In this document: one piece after another, positions 16,470 to 24,764 of the stretch | How positions within the stretch are numbered: the stretch's first letter is position 1 | Layout: each line of letters begins with the position of its first letter | NCBI RefSeq assembly: GCF_023073315.1 | Contig: NZ_JADPJH010000028.1 | Coordinates: 338,133 to 402,132, forward strand | Length of the DNA: 64,000 nucleotides | Origin: Bradyrhizobium sp. 1 | GTDB lineage: Bacteria; Pseudomonadota; Alphaproteobacteria; Rhizobiales; Xanthobacteraceae | Direction: 5' to 3' | Program-made: the position numbers and the translations under genes | The notes under the pieces: model-generated | Seen by the model: only the letters and a program-made list of their open reading frames with translations | The model's database searches: none | What the model was told of the DNA's origin: nothing

Positions 16470-17180
16470 ATGCACTCCGCCGCAGCACGACGCGAACAGG
16501 ATATTTTGGCGCTGTGGGACCGGGCCGCCGGTCGCGCGCGGCGCCAGCGCGACGATGCCTTGCTTGCGGCGGCCGGCGCGGCGGCGACGGACTCGATCGG
16601 CGCCGGCAATGCAGCGCTCCTTTCCTTGCGCACGCGTTTGTTCGGCGCGCCCTGGCGGCTGCGCGCCGCCTGTCCCATCTGCCACACCGACTGCGAGTTC
16701 ATGGCCGACAGCGCAGTGCTCGCGGACGGACTTGCACCACCGACTGATGGCGCACCGTGCCGCATCGCGATCGGTGGCCGCGAGCTGATGCTGCGTCTGC
16801 CGGTTCTGTCCGATCTCGCCGGCCTCGCCGCGGCTTCCGACTCCGCGGCTGCGGCCCGGTTATTGCTCGCGCGCTGCCTCGGCGATTCGTCGGCGATACC
16901 GCTTGATCAGGACACACTCAACAAGATCGAGTCCGAGCTCGAACGTTGTGATCCCGGCGCGGTCCTCGCCTTCACGCTAGACTGCCCCGATTGCGGTCAC
17001 GCCTGGCAGGCCGTGATCGATATCGCGCCGGCGCTCTGGGCCGAAGTGCAGGCGGCGGCCGAGCGCAGCCTGCTCGAAGTCGACGCGCTCGCGCGCGAAT
17101 ATGGCTGGAGCGAAGCCGAGGTGCTGGCGCTGCCGCATGTCCGCCGCGCCGCCTATCTGCAACTCGCGGGCGCGTCATGA
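16470..17180 (+). CDS. zinc-ribbon baseplate/assembly protein of eCIS
   Basis: A 236-residue protein with two CxxC knuckles, Cys68-Cys71 (CPICHTDC) and Cys172-Cys175 (DCPDCGHAW), spaced like a split zinc ribbon. The helical C-terminus (AREYGWSEAEVLALPHVRRAAYLQL) resembles proteins annotated as T4-type baseplate hub chaperones in contractile-tail clusters. It is probably an assembly factor. It starts 8 bases after the tube gene, and its stop overlaps the next start (ATGA). The zinc-ribbon reading is direct; the chaperone role is inferred from pattern and position. Confidence 0.65.
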   Translation: MHSAAARREQDILALWDRAAGRARRQRDDALLAAAGAAATDSIGAGNAALLSLRTRLFGAPWRLRAACPICHTDCEFMADSAVLADGLAPPTDGAPCRIAIGGRELMLRLPVLSDLAGLAAASDSAAAARLLLARCLGDSSAIPLDQDTLNKIESELERCDPGAVLAFTLDCPDCGHAWQAVIDIAPALWAEVQAAAERSLLEVDALAREYGWSEAEVLALPHVRRAAYLQLAGAS

Positions 17181-17821
17181 CGGGCCTCCTGCAAAAGCTC
17201 GCGCGCCTCGGTCGCGGCGAAGCGATCGCAGGCGCGGCACGCGTTGCGCTGCCGCCGCGTTTTGCTGGTCCGCCCCGGACGGACGATGCGCCGGCGCGCG
17301 AGACATGGCCGGATGAAGGGCAGCCGGCGGCGTCACCGCAAGCGGCGATGCCGGACGCGACCAATGCCGATGATCCCGTCACGGAGGCACAAGCGCCGCA
17401 GCCCAAACGGGCCGAGCCTGGTCAAGAGAAGGCTCCCCTACGCCTTACGGCGAAAATTGCCGCTGCTCTGCCCCGTCAACCGAACGACACGTCGTCGATA
17501 TCGCTTGGCGATGCCGCTCCGCCCGTCGCTTCGCGCGATCCGCAGCGCATGACGAATCCGCTCAATATGGCCGTGCAAGATGCACCGCAGTCGAGAAACG
17601 GGGCCGCAATATCGCCCGCGCCCCCGCTCAGCCAGGCCGTGCTCGCCAGCCAGGCGCAGCGTCGGCACGAGATGCCACCCGTGATCAAGGTGACGATCGA
17701 CCGCATCGACATTCGCTCATCGGAGCCGCCGCGTGCCGCCCGCACCACAAGACCTGCTCCAAAGCCGTCGGTATCGCTGTCCGACTATCTCCGCCGCCCG
17801 GGACCGGGAGGCCGCGCATGA
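17177..17821 (+). CDS. proline/alanine-rich eCIS accessory protein with a conserved C-terminal tail
   Basis: A 214-residue protein, mostly low-complexity Pro/Ala/Arg sequence (residues 25-165), ending in a structured segment: PPVIKVTIDRIDIRS, a proline hinge, then PSVSLSDYLRR. Short proteins with a similar C-terminal beta-strand and SLxDYLRR tail commonly precede DUF4255 genes in eCIS clusters, so it probably docks on the cap or baseplate. Both ends overlap neighbours by 4 bases. Molecular function is unknown. Confidence 0.6.
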   Translation: MTGLLQKLARLGRGEAIAGAARVALPPRFAGPPRTDDAPARETWPDEGQPAASPQAAMPDATNADDPVTEAQAPQPKRAEPGQEKAPLRLTAKIAAALPRQPNDTSSISLGDAAPPVASRDPQRMTNPLNMAVQDAPQSRNGAAISPAPPLSQAVLASQAQRRHEMPPVIKVTIDRIDIRSSEPPRAARTTRPAPKPSVSLSDYLRRPGPGGRA

Positions 17822-19167
17822 GCTCACCGCTTGCGATCGGCGCGGTCAGCGCGGTACTGCGCAACCTGCTCGACAACGGGCTGATCGAGGCCGGGCCCGC
17901 AGTCGGCGGTACGGTCAATGTCAGCGCCGTTGCGCCCGACACGATCGACCTCACCAGCGCCGAGGAACTGCCACGGCTCAATCTGTTCCTGCATCAGGTG
18001 ACGCCCAACGCGGGCTGGCGCAACCAAGCCTTGCCGTCGCGATCCTCGAGCAGCGGCGAGCGCCTGACCAATGCACCGCTCGCACTCGACTTGCACTATC
18101 TGCTCACGGCCTATGCCCGGGTCGATTGCCAGGCCGAGATCCTGCTCGGCTACGGCATGCATCTGTTGCACGAGCGCCCGGTGCTCGACCGCGCTGCCGT
18201 GCAGCGCGCGCTCAATCCAAATCCGCTCGACATCGCGATGCTGCCGCCGGCGTTCCAGGCGCTCGCCGCCGCCGACCTCGCCGACCAGGCCGAGCTGATC
18301 AAGATCACGCCGGCCGTGATGGGGCCGGAGGAGATGTCAAAACTGTGGGCGGCGATCCAGTCGCATTATCGACCGTCAGCTGCCTATGTCGTGTCGGTGG
18401 TGCTGATCGAGGCCACCAGGCCCGCGGTCTCGCCGCTGCCGGTGCTGTCGCGCGGGATCGTCGATCCCGTGACCAAGCGCGACCGCGGCGTCGTCGTCAA
18501 TCCGGATCTGCTGCCGCCGCTGCCGACGCTGTTTGCGGCAACCCCGCAGAAGAACCAGGCGGGCGCACGGCTCGGCGAGCCCGTGGTTCTCACCGGCATC
18601 CGCCTCAGCGGCGGCAATTTTCATGTGCGGCTCGCACACCCGCTGTTTCCGGTTCCTTTTGAGCTGGTGCCGGGCCTACCCAATGACGACGGCACCGAGC
18701 TCACCGTGACGCTGCCGAACGATGCCGCCGCGCAGGCCACGCTCACACCGGGACAATGGAGCCTCACGCTGCGCTTGCTGCCGGCGGGCGAAGCCAACGA
18801 ACGCGAGACCAATGCGGTGGCGCTGATCATCGCGCCCGCCCTGGTCATTGCCGCCGATGCTCCGCTTTCGCTGCCTGCGGCGACCGTGCTGCGCAAGACT
18901 GCGCCGCTGCGCGTCACGGCCACCCTGTTCTCGCGTCCGCGAGTGCAGCCGCGGCAGCGCGCCAGACTTGTGCTCGGCACGGTCGAAGCCGCCGCCAATC
19001 CGCGCACTGCTGCCACGGATCCGCTGGTATTCGACTTCGCCCCGACCCTCCCCGCCGGCGCCTATCCGGCGCGGCTGCGTGTCGACGGCGTCGACAGCCT
19101 GCTGCTCGATCTCAGCGGCGACGCACCGGCCTTCGACGCCTCGCAGACCCTGGTCGTGCCGCCATGA
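17818..19167 (+). CDS. DUF4255 (Pvc16/Afp16-like) tail-cap protein
   Basis: A 449-residue protein. Residues 1-200 form the DUF4255 domain (SPLAIGAVSAVLRNLLDNGLI, LNLFLHQVTPNAGWRN, LALDLHYLLTAYA). Ig-like beta segments follow (from about 240, with GEPVVLTGIRLSGGNFHVRL). In Afp and PVC the homologue caps the distal end of sheath and tube and ends polymerisation. The C-terminal extension is larger than the minimal cap and may reach outside the particle. Its stop overlaps the ATPase start by 4 bases. Confidence 0.88.
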   Translation: MSSPLAIGAVSAVLRNLLDNGLIEAGPAVGGTVNVSAVAPDTIDLTSAEELPRLNLFLHQVTPNAGWRNQALPSRSSSSGERLTNAPLALDLHYLLTAYARVDCQAEILLGYGMHLLHERPVLDRAAVQRALNPNPLDIAMLPPAFQALAAADLADQAELIKITPAVMGPEEMSKLWAAIQSHYRPSAAYVVSVVLIEATRPAVSPLPVLSRGIVDPVTKRDRGVVVNPDLLPPLPTLFAATPQKNQAGARLGEPVVLTGIRLSGGNFHVRLAHPLFPVPFELVPGLPNDDGTELTVTLPNDAAAQATLTPGQWSLTLRLLPAGEANERETNAVALIIAPALVIAADAPLSLPAATVLRKTAPLRVTATLFSRPRVQPRQRARLVLGTVEAAANPRTAATDPLVFDFAPTLPAGAYPARLRVDGVDSLLLDLSGDAPAFDASQTLVVPP

Positions 19168-21137
19168 ACATGCACGACAGACCGCAAGCGCGAACCGAGC
19201 TCGATTGGGCGAGCCGCAACCAGCAATGGCTGGCGGCACAGCTTTCGATGCTGCGCCTGCGCCTCGCGCGGCAATTGGGTGAGACGTCAGCAAACGCCGA
19301 TCCGGCTCTGCCGGACTGCGACGATGATTTCGAGCCCGCGCTCGATACACTGACAAAGCTGTTCGGCCTGTCGCCATTCGAACGCGAGGTCGTTCTGCTT
19401 GCGGCCGGTGTCGAGCTCGACAGCGCACTGCGCCGCCTCGTCAGTGAGGCGATGGCACAAACGCCCGACGCTGTCCCGAGCATGCGGCCGACACTCAATT
19501 TCGCCATGCAGGTCCTGGTCGGGCCGCATTGGGATGCGCTGTCGCCGCTGCGACCTTTGCGGCGCTGGTGCCTGATCGCGTGCGATGGCCGCGACGCACC
19601 GCCGCGCCGGTCGATCCAGATCGACGAGCGCGTACTACATTATCTGACCGGCGTCGCCGCCATGGATGCCCGCCTGATCCGGCTCGCCCGCTGCGAGGCC
19701 GCCGGACCGTGCGATCTCGATGCGCCACTCGCAATCACCATCGCACACGCTCTCGGCTCCGGCGCGGCGGCACTGGTCGCGCTGAATCATGCCCGCGGCG
19801 AGATCGAGCCGCAGCGCGACCTCGCGCGCGCCGCGCTCGTCGGCTTCGGTGCGAACGGCCTGTGGCTGCACGCCTGCGACCTGCCGCACGATCCGCGCGA
19901 GATCGCCGAGATGGCCTGCCTGCTCGACCGCGAGGCCGCGCTGTCTGACGCCGTCATCGTACTTGAGCTCGACCGTTCTTCTGACGCCACCGATGCCGAA
20001 ACGCATGCCGTGACGATGCTCGCCCACCTGATGGGACCCGCGATCGTGCTCAACGCGCCGGAGCCGGCTCGCCTGTCGCGACTGCGGCAGCGGCGCATGC
20101 TGCGGCTCCAGGTCGCTGATGCCCCTGCGGCCGCGCGTCAGGTCGCAGCCTTGCGCGGGCTTCCGCGCGAGCAAGCCGCCACGCTCACAGCCGCGTTGCG
20201 TCCGGCACTGCGGCAGTTCAACGTCCCCGCCGCCGAGTTGCGCCTGGTGGTCACCGAGGCGCTGGCCGAGACACGAGGTGAGCCGACCCTGCTGGAACCC
20301 GCGGTATGGCAGCTCTGCCGCGCAGCGGTCCGCGGCGGGCTGGACGCTCTCGCGCAGCGGATCGACAGTCGCGTCGCCTTCGACGATCTGGTCGCACCGC
20401 CCGTCGTGATCGCGCAGCTCCGCGCCATCGCGGGCGAATTGCAGCACCGGTCGCGCGTCCATGGCGACTGGGGCTTTGCCGCGCATAACGGCCGCGGGCT
20501 CGGAACGGCCGCGCTGTTCGCGGGCGAATCCGGCACCGGCAAGACCTACGCCGCCGAGGCGATCGCCGGCGCCGCAGCGCTCGATCTCTACCGCGTCGAT
20601 CTTGCCAGCGTCGTCAGCAAATATATCGGCGAGACCGAGAAGAATCTGAGCCGGTTGTTCGAGGCCGCCGAGACCAGCGGCGCGATCCTGCTGTTCGACG
20701 AGGCCGACGCGCTGTTCGGCAAGCGCAGCGAGGTGCGCGACAGCCATGACCGCTTCGCCAATATCGAGATCGCCTATCTGTTGCAGCGGATCGAGACCTA
20801 TCGCGGGCTCGTCATCCTCACCACCAACATGAAGAGCGCGCTCGACCGCGCCTTCCTGCGCCGCATCCGCTACGTGATCCAGTTCCCCTACCCCGACGTC
20901 GCAGCGCGCGAAAAACTGTGGCGGATGCAATTCCCCGCCGATGCGCCGCTCGGCGAGGTCGATTTCTCGGGCCTCGCCAGGCTGCAACTGACCGGGGGCA
21001 ACATCCGCGCCATTGCGCTCAACGCCGCCTTCCACGCCGCGGCCGGGGGCGGACCGATCGGGCAGGATGCGATCAATGCCGCGGTACGCGCCGAATTCTC
21101 CAAGCTCGAACGGCCACTGCCTGGAGCCGCGCCATGA
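19164..21137 (+). CDS. eCIS AAA+ ATPase (Afp15/Pvc15-like)
   Basis: A 657-residue cytoplasmic ATPase. Residues 1-400 form the N-terminal region, including a degenerate first domain. The active AAA+ module has Walker A G454-ESGTGK460-T and Walker B ILLFD512-E513, followed by NIEIAYLLQRIETYRG and arginine-finger-like FLRRIRYVI. Afp15/Pvc15 ATPases are needed to load effectors or assemble particles. A second in-frame ATG lies two codons in. It overlaps DUF4255 upstream and the small gene downstream by 4 bases each. Confidence 0.93.
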   Translation: MNMHDRPQARTELDWASRNQQWLAAQLSMLRLRLARQLGETSANADPALPDCDDDFEPALDTLTKLFGLSPFEREVVLLAAGVELDSALRRLVSEAMAQTPDAVPSMRPTLNFAMQVLVGPHWDALSPLRPLRRWCLIACDGRDAPPRRSIQIDERVLHYLTGVAAMDARLIRLARCEAAGPCDLDAPLAITIAHALGSGAAALVALNHARGEIEPQRDLARAALVGFGANGLWLHACDLPHDPREIAEMACLLDREAALSDAVIVLELDRSSDATDAETHAVTMLAHLMGPAIVLNAPEPARLSRLRQRRMLRLQVADAPAAARQVAALRGLPREQAATLTAALRPALRQFNVPAAELRLVVTEALAETRGEPTLLEPAVWQLCRAAVRGGLDALAQRIDSRVAFDDLVAPPVVIAQLRAIAGELQHRSRVHGDWGFAAHNGRGLGTAALFAGESGTGKTYAAEAIAGAAALDLYRVDLASVVSKYIGETEKNLSRLFEAAETSGAILLFDEADALFGKRSEVRDSHDRFANIEIAYLLQRIETYRGLVILTTNMKSALDRAFLRRIRYVIQFPYPDVAAREKLWRMQFPADAPLGEVDFSGLARLQLTGGNIRAIALNAAFHAAAGGGPIGQDAINAAVRAEFSKLERPLPGAAP

Positions 21138-21367
21138 AACATGCCGGCATCGAGGTCCGGATCGGACGTCTCGTCGTCGATGCGTCACGGCGCTCGGAAG
21201 CTGCAGGGCTAGCTGACGCAATCAGCGATGCCCTGCAACACAGGCTCTCCGGGCCCGCCAACGAGGCCGCACCTGCATATGCCGATGCGCCGCGCGTGGT
21301 CGCCAATCGGATCGCGACAGAGCTGACTGCAACCCCTCGCGCGGATAATTCGCGAGGCCGACCATGA
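21134..21367 (+). CDS. small eCIS protein of unknown function (77 aa)
   Basis: Not recognised. The 77-residue product starts with a beta-strand-like IEVRIGRLVVDA, then a helix (EAAGLADAISDALQHRLS), and ends in a polar tail. It overlaps the ATPase gene before it and the DUF4157 gene after it by 4 bases each, so it is very probably translated. Its place between the loading ATPase and the putative effector suggests a chaperone or adaptor for that effector, but this is only inference. Confidence 0.6.
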   Translation: MKHAGIEVRIGRLVVDASRRSEAAGLADAISDALQHRLSGPANEAAPAYADAPRVVANRIATELTATPRADNSRGRP

Positions 21368-23721
21368 CCATGCATGCTGCACCTAAGGCGCTCCCGAAAC
21401 AGTTCGCGCCCCCGCGCGCGCCTTCACTCGAGCTTCGCCCGAACCGCGACCGCTTCGAGACCGAAGCCGAGCACGCGGCCGGGGACGTGCTGAGATCCGG
21501 CGATCGGCCCCCTACGCTGTCGCCATTGTCACGCACCTCCCACCGGGAGGGCCGAGCTGCGCCGGCCGAAGTGTCGGAGGCCGTCGGATCGTCCGGCCTG
21601 CCGCTTGGCGGCGCGACCCGACGGACGATGGAGCGGCAGTTTCGATCCGACTTCAGCCACGTCCGTATCCATCCCGACGCGCCGGCGGCGGCCTCGGCCC
21701 GAGCGATCCAGGCGACCGCCTACACAGCCGGCGCGCATATCGTGTTCGGCCACGGTGCCTACACTCCGGAAACGCCACGCGGCCGGCACATTCTCGCACA
21801 CGAGCTCGCCCATGTCGTGCAACAGCGCGGCGCGACCACACCGCCAGCCGCCGTGCAGCGGCTCGCTTGGTATGAGTCCATTGCCGTATTCTTCGGTGCC
21901 GAGGGCAATTTCGGCGAGGAGGAATTGCTCAGCTATCTCGACAAGATCACCCGAGACAACAAGCACCAAGGCAGCTTCGACAGCGACAACAAAGCGCGCG
22001 CCATCGTTCGCCGGTGGAAGGCGGGCGAGGGCAAGTTCAAGCTCACTCCGATCCAGAAGGCGCTGCTGATCCAGGAGATGCAGGACGGCCCGACGCTCGA
22101 TGACGACGAGCAAGCCATTCTCGACCTGCTCGAACTGAGCGACATCGCCGCACTGCAGATCATGTTCGGTTCAGGCGATCTCAGCGTCTCCGACCTCGAA
22201 TCCGATATCGACGGCGACGAGTACAAGAGTCTGAAGCGCTTTTTCGCCGCCCGCTTCCGTGGCGGCCGCGACGCCGTCGCCAAAGGTGACGTCGAGCCGC
22301 AGGGAGAGCCAGGCAAGGGAGCGCCGCTCTTCGCCTACGACGCAGCCGACGTCAAACTGCGGCTCGACGCGGCGTCCGAACCCGACCAGGTCGACAGCAT
22401 TGGCGCCGAGATATTCGCGCTCGAACCGACGCTGCGGGACAAGGCGATGCAGGAGCTCGGCCAGCATCGCACCGAGCTCGGACGCAAGCTCGTCGAACTG
22501 AACGAGCAGCTCGGCGCCGCGACCGACCAGGACACGAAGATCGATCTGACGCTTCAGGTCGATGGCACGAAGAAGACGCTGGACAACTACGACCGCGTAC
22601 TCCAGCAGGTCTCCCGCGATCTGGCGCTCACGACCAGCGGCAAGGATCTCTCCAAGACGGTGGCGCCGGACGCCGCACACAAAGACGAGATCAAGAAGGC
22701 GCTGAAGCCCGACGTCAACGTCGATTCCGGTGGTGTCGCGCTGTCGTTCGACAAGTCAGATGCCGGCAAGAAGAAGTACGAGGATGCGCTGCGCGACTGG
22801 CTCCCGACGATGATCCAGCGTTATTGGGACCTCACGGTCAAGGACCACGGCCCTACCGTACACGATAACCCAGGCAAGACGCACAAACTCGGCGAATTCG
22901 GGCGAATCGGCAAGGCGAGCAAAAAGGAAACCGACAAGGTTTTCGGCGACTATTACGACAAGCCGCATCCGGAACTGACGCCCGATACCGCCAAGACGCG
23001 CGGCCAGATCCACGACCAGTTCGCCGATACCGAGGCCGAGCTTGCCAAGGGAAAGGATGAAAGGGAAAAGAAAGCGAACAGGCTCGCCAAGGCGCAACGC
23101 ATGATGCGCTACTTCTTCCAGGCCAACCGCCAGATCCGCGGCATCAACCGCAAGTTCAATGCCTCGCCGGAGTTCGACAAGACCGAGAAACCTCTCAATG
23201 ACGAAGCCACGATCACCGACAAGCTCGCCGACGAGTTCGCCGGCAAGAATGTCGAGACGCTGAACCATATCGAGCGCGGTTGGGTCGCCTCGGCCAGCGG
23301 CGGCGAGGTCAGACTGCAGATATTCAAGAAGGCCACGCCGAAGGAGGATCGCGAATTCCTCTGGGACATGTTCCAGACGCTGATCCACGAATACATTCAC
23401 ACGCTGCGTGCCGACAAATACGGCGAGTTCGCCAAGACGTTCGGCCGCCAGTCCAACGAGTACAACACGTTGATCGAGGGTGTCGATTCGCTGCTCGACG
23501 AGATCGTGTGGGAGCATGTCGCGCCGCGGGTCAAGGAGCGCGAATTGCGCGAGGCGGTCGAGGGGCCGGAGATCGCCAAGCTCGAACCCATCGTGGTGCA
23601 GCCGGCCTCGCAGCGACGCTACGCCTCCTATCCCGAGGCCGTGAAGCTCGTCAACGTCGTCGGCATCCGCAATCTCTATGCCGCCTACTTCAAGGGCGAC
23701 GTCGCGAAGATCGGAGGCTGA
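21364..23721 (+). CDS. DUF4157 protein with a second zincin motif; putative eCIS effector
   Basis: A 785-residue protein. Residues 1-75 are disordered. Residues 79-157 are the DUF4157 domain, including RRTMERQFRSDFSHVRIH and a first zinc motif H146-E-L-A-H150 (HELAHVVQQRG). A helical linker domain follows (about 170-290, FDSDNKARAIVRRW...DDDEQAILDLL), then a charged helical region (about 330-630). Near the C-terminus a second HExxH, H675-E-Y-I-H679 (LIHEYIHTL), is followed by Glu705 in LIEGVDSLLDE, like a gluzincin third ligand. DUF4157 marks eCIS cargo or cargo-associated proteases; the second motif suggests a toxic peptidase domain. No signal peptide. Confidence 0.85.
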   Translation: MTMHAAPKALPKQFAPPRAPSLELRPNRDRFETEAEHAAGDVLRSGDRPPTLSPLSRTSHREGRAAPAEVSEAVGSSGLPLGGATRRTMERQFRSDFSHVRIHPDAPAAASARAIQATAYTAGAHIVFGHGAYTPETPRGRHILAHELAHVVQQRGATTPPAAVQRLAWYESIAVFFGAEGNFGEEELLSYLDKITRDNKHQGSFDSDNKARAIVRRWKAGEGKFKLTPIQKALLIQEMQDGPTLDDDEQAILDLLELSDIAALQIMFGSGDLSVSDLESDIDGDEYKSLKRFFAARFRGGRDAVAKGDVEPQGEPGKGAPLFAYDAADVKLRLDAASEPDQVDSIGAEIFALEPTLRDKAMQELGQHRTELGRKLVELNEQLGAATDQDTKIDLTLQVDGTKKTLDNYDRVLQQVSRDLALTTSGKDLSKTVAPDAAHKDEIKKALKPDVNVDSGGVALSFDKSDAGKKKYEDALRDWLPTMIQRYWDLTVKDHGPTVHDNPGKTHKLGEFGRIGKASKKETDKVFGDYYDKPHPELTPDTAKTRGQIHDQFADTEAELAKGKDEREKKANRLAKAQRMMRYFFQANRQIRGINRKFNASPEFDKTEKPLNDEATITDKLADEFAGKNVETLNHIERGWVASASGGEVRLQIFKKATPKEDREFLWDMFQTLIHEYIHTLRADKYGEFAKTFGRQSNEYNTLIEGVDSLLDEIVWEHVAPRVKERELREAVEGPEIAKLEPIVVQPASQRRYASYPEAVKLVNVVGIRNLYAAYFKGDVAKIGG

Positions 23722-23722
23722 C

Positions 23723-24388
23723 ATGACCGGCCTCACGTCATCACCGAAACTCATCAAGGGCGGCCTGGTCGTGCTCGCGCCGGGACGCGGCACAGTGCGC
23801 AGGCAGATCGCGCTTCAGTACAATCCGGATACGCTGAGCCGCAGCTACCAGGTGCAGGGCACGGGCGGCGACGGTTCGGCCGGCGGGCGGGCACAGCCGT
23901 TCCGGCTGAAGGGCCCGGCGATCGAGACCATCAAACTCGATGCCGAGATCGATGCGACGGACCAACTCTCCGATCCCGATGCCCATGCCAACGCTGTCGC
24001 CTTCGGCATCGCGCCGCAGCTCGCGGTGCTCGAGGCGCTCGTCAACCCCAGCGTCGACGATCTGCTGAACGTCGCGAGCCAAGCCAATGGCGGCACGCTC
24101 GAGATCCTCCCCCCGGAGGCACCGCTCACCCTGTTCGTCTGGAGCAAGAACCGGGTCGCGCCGGTGCGCGTCGCTGAGTTCTCCATCGTCGAGGAAGCCT
24201 TCGACCCCGCGCTCAATCCGATCCGCGCAAAGGTCTCACTCGGCCTTCACGTGATGAGCACCGACGATCTCGGCTTCACCCATCGTGGCGGCACCATCTT
24301 CCTTAATTATCTGCGCAACCGCGAGACGCTCGCCGGCCTGACCGGCGGCGCGTCACTCGCCTCGCTTGGCCTTTCCAGCCTGCCCTGA
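23723..24388 (+). CDS. CIS tube adaptor protein (Afp7/Pvc7 N-terminal type)
   Basis: A 221-residue protein matching the contractile injection system tube-protein pattern: KLIKGGLVVLAPG, then IALQYNPDTLSRSYQ, RLKGPAIETIKLDAEID and the C-terminal IRAKVSLGLHVM. In related particles this protein links the tube to the hub. The Afp7-type LysM part is not fused here; it is encoded by the next gene. It starts one base after the DUF4157 stop. Confidence 0.85.
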   Translation: MTGLTSSPKLIKGGLVVLAPGRGTVRRQIALQYNPDTLSRSYQVQGTGGDGSAGGRAQPFRLKGPAIETIKLDAEIDATDQLSDPDAHANAVAFGIAPQLAVLEALVNPSVDDLLNVASQANGGTLEILPPEAPLTLFVWSKNRVAPVRVAEFSIVEEAFDPALNPIRAKVSLGLHVMSTDDLGFTHRGGTIFLNYLRNRETLAGLTGGASLASLGLSSLP

Positions 24389-24399
24389 CGGAGCACAAG

Positions 24400-24750
24400 A
24401 TGTCCTCGGATCCCGTCCAGATGCTGATCGATGCCGGCGCGTTTCCGGACAATACATTCGCGCCGAATAGCCGCTACCACGGCACGGCCATCGGACGATT
24501 GAAGCGCAGCGCCGACGATCCCGGCGTGGCCTATGTGCTGCGCCGCTTCATCCCGCAAGGCCGCGACATCGGCATCGCCGGCGAACACATCGTCAATGCC
24601 GGCGAGCGGCCCGACACACTCGCCTCGGCAACGCTCGGCGATCCCGAACTGTATTGGCGGGTCGCCGACGCCAATGTCGTGACCGACCCGTTCGATCTCA
24701 CCGACACGCCCGGCGAGCGCGTGCAGATCCCACGTCCGAACGGGCTGTAA
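24400..24750 (+). CDS. LysM-like baseplate protein (gp53 / tail protein X type)
   Basis: A 116-residue protein. After an N-terminal strand region (YHGTAIGRLKR, VAYVLRRFIP), residues 63-113 carry a LysM-like pattern (EHIVNAGERPDTLASATLGDPELYWRVADAN...GERVQIP). Such proteins sit between the tube adaptor and hub genes in eCIS and stabilise the baseplate around the spike. Here it is separate from the adaptor, 11 bases downstream of it. Confidence 0.78.
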   Translation: MSSDPVQMLIDAGAFPDNTFAPNSRYHGTAIGRLKRSADDPGVAYVLRRFIPQGRDIGIAGEHIVNAGERPDTLASATLGDPELYWRVADANVVTDPFDLTDTPGERVQIPRPNGL

Positions 24751-24764
24751 GGAGACCAGTCCCG

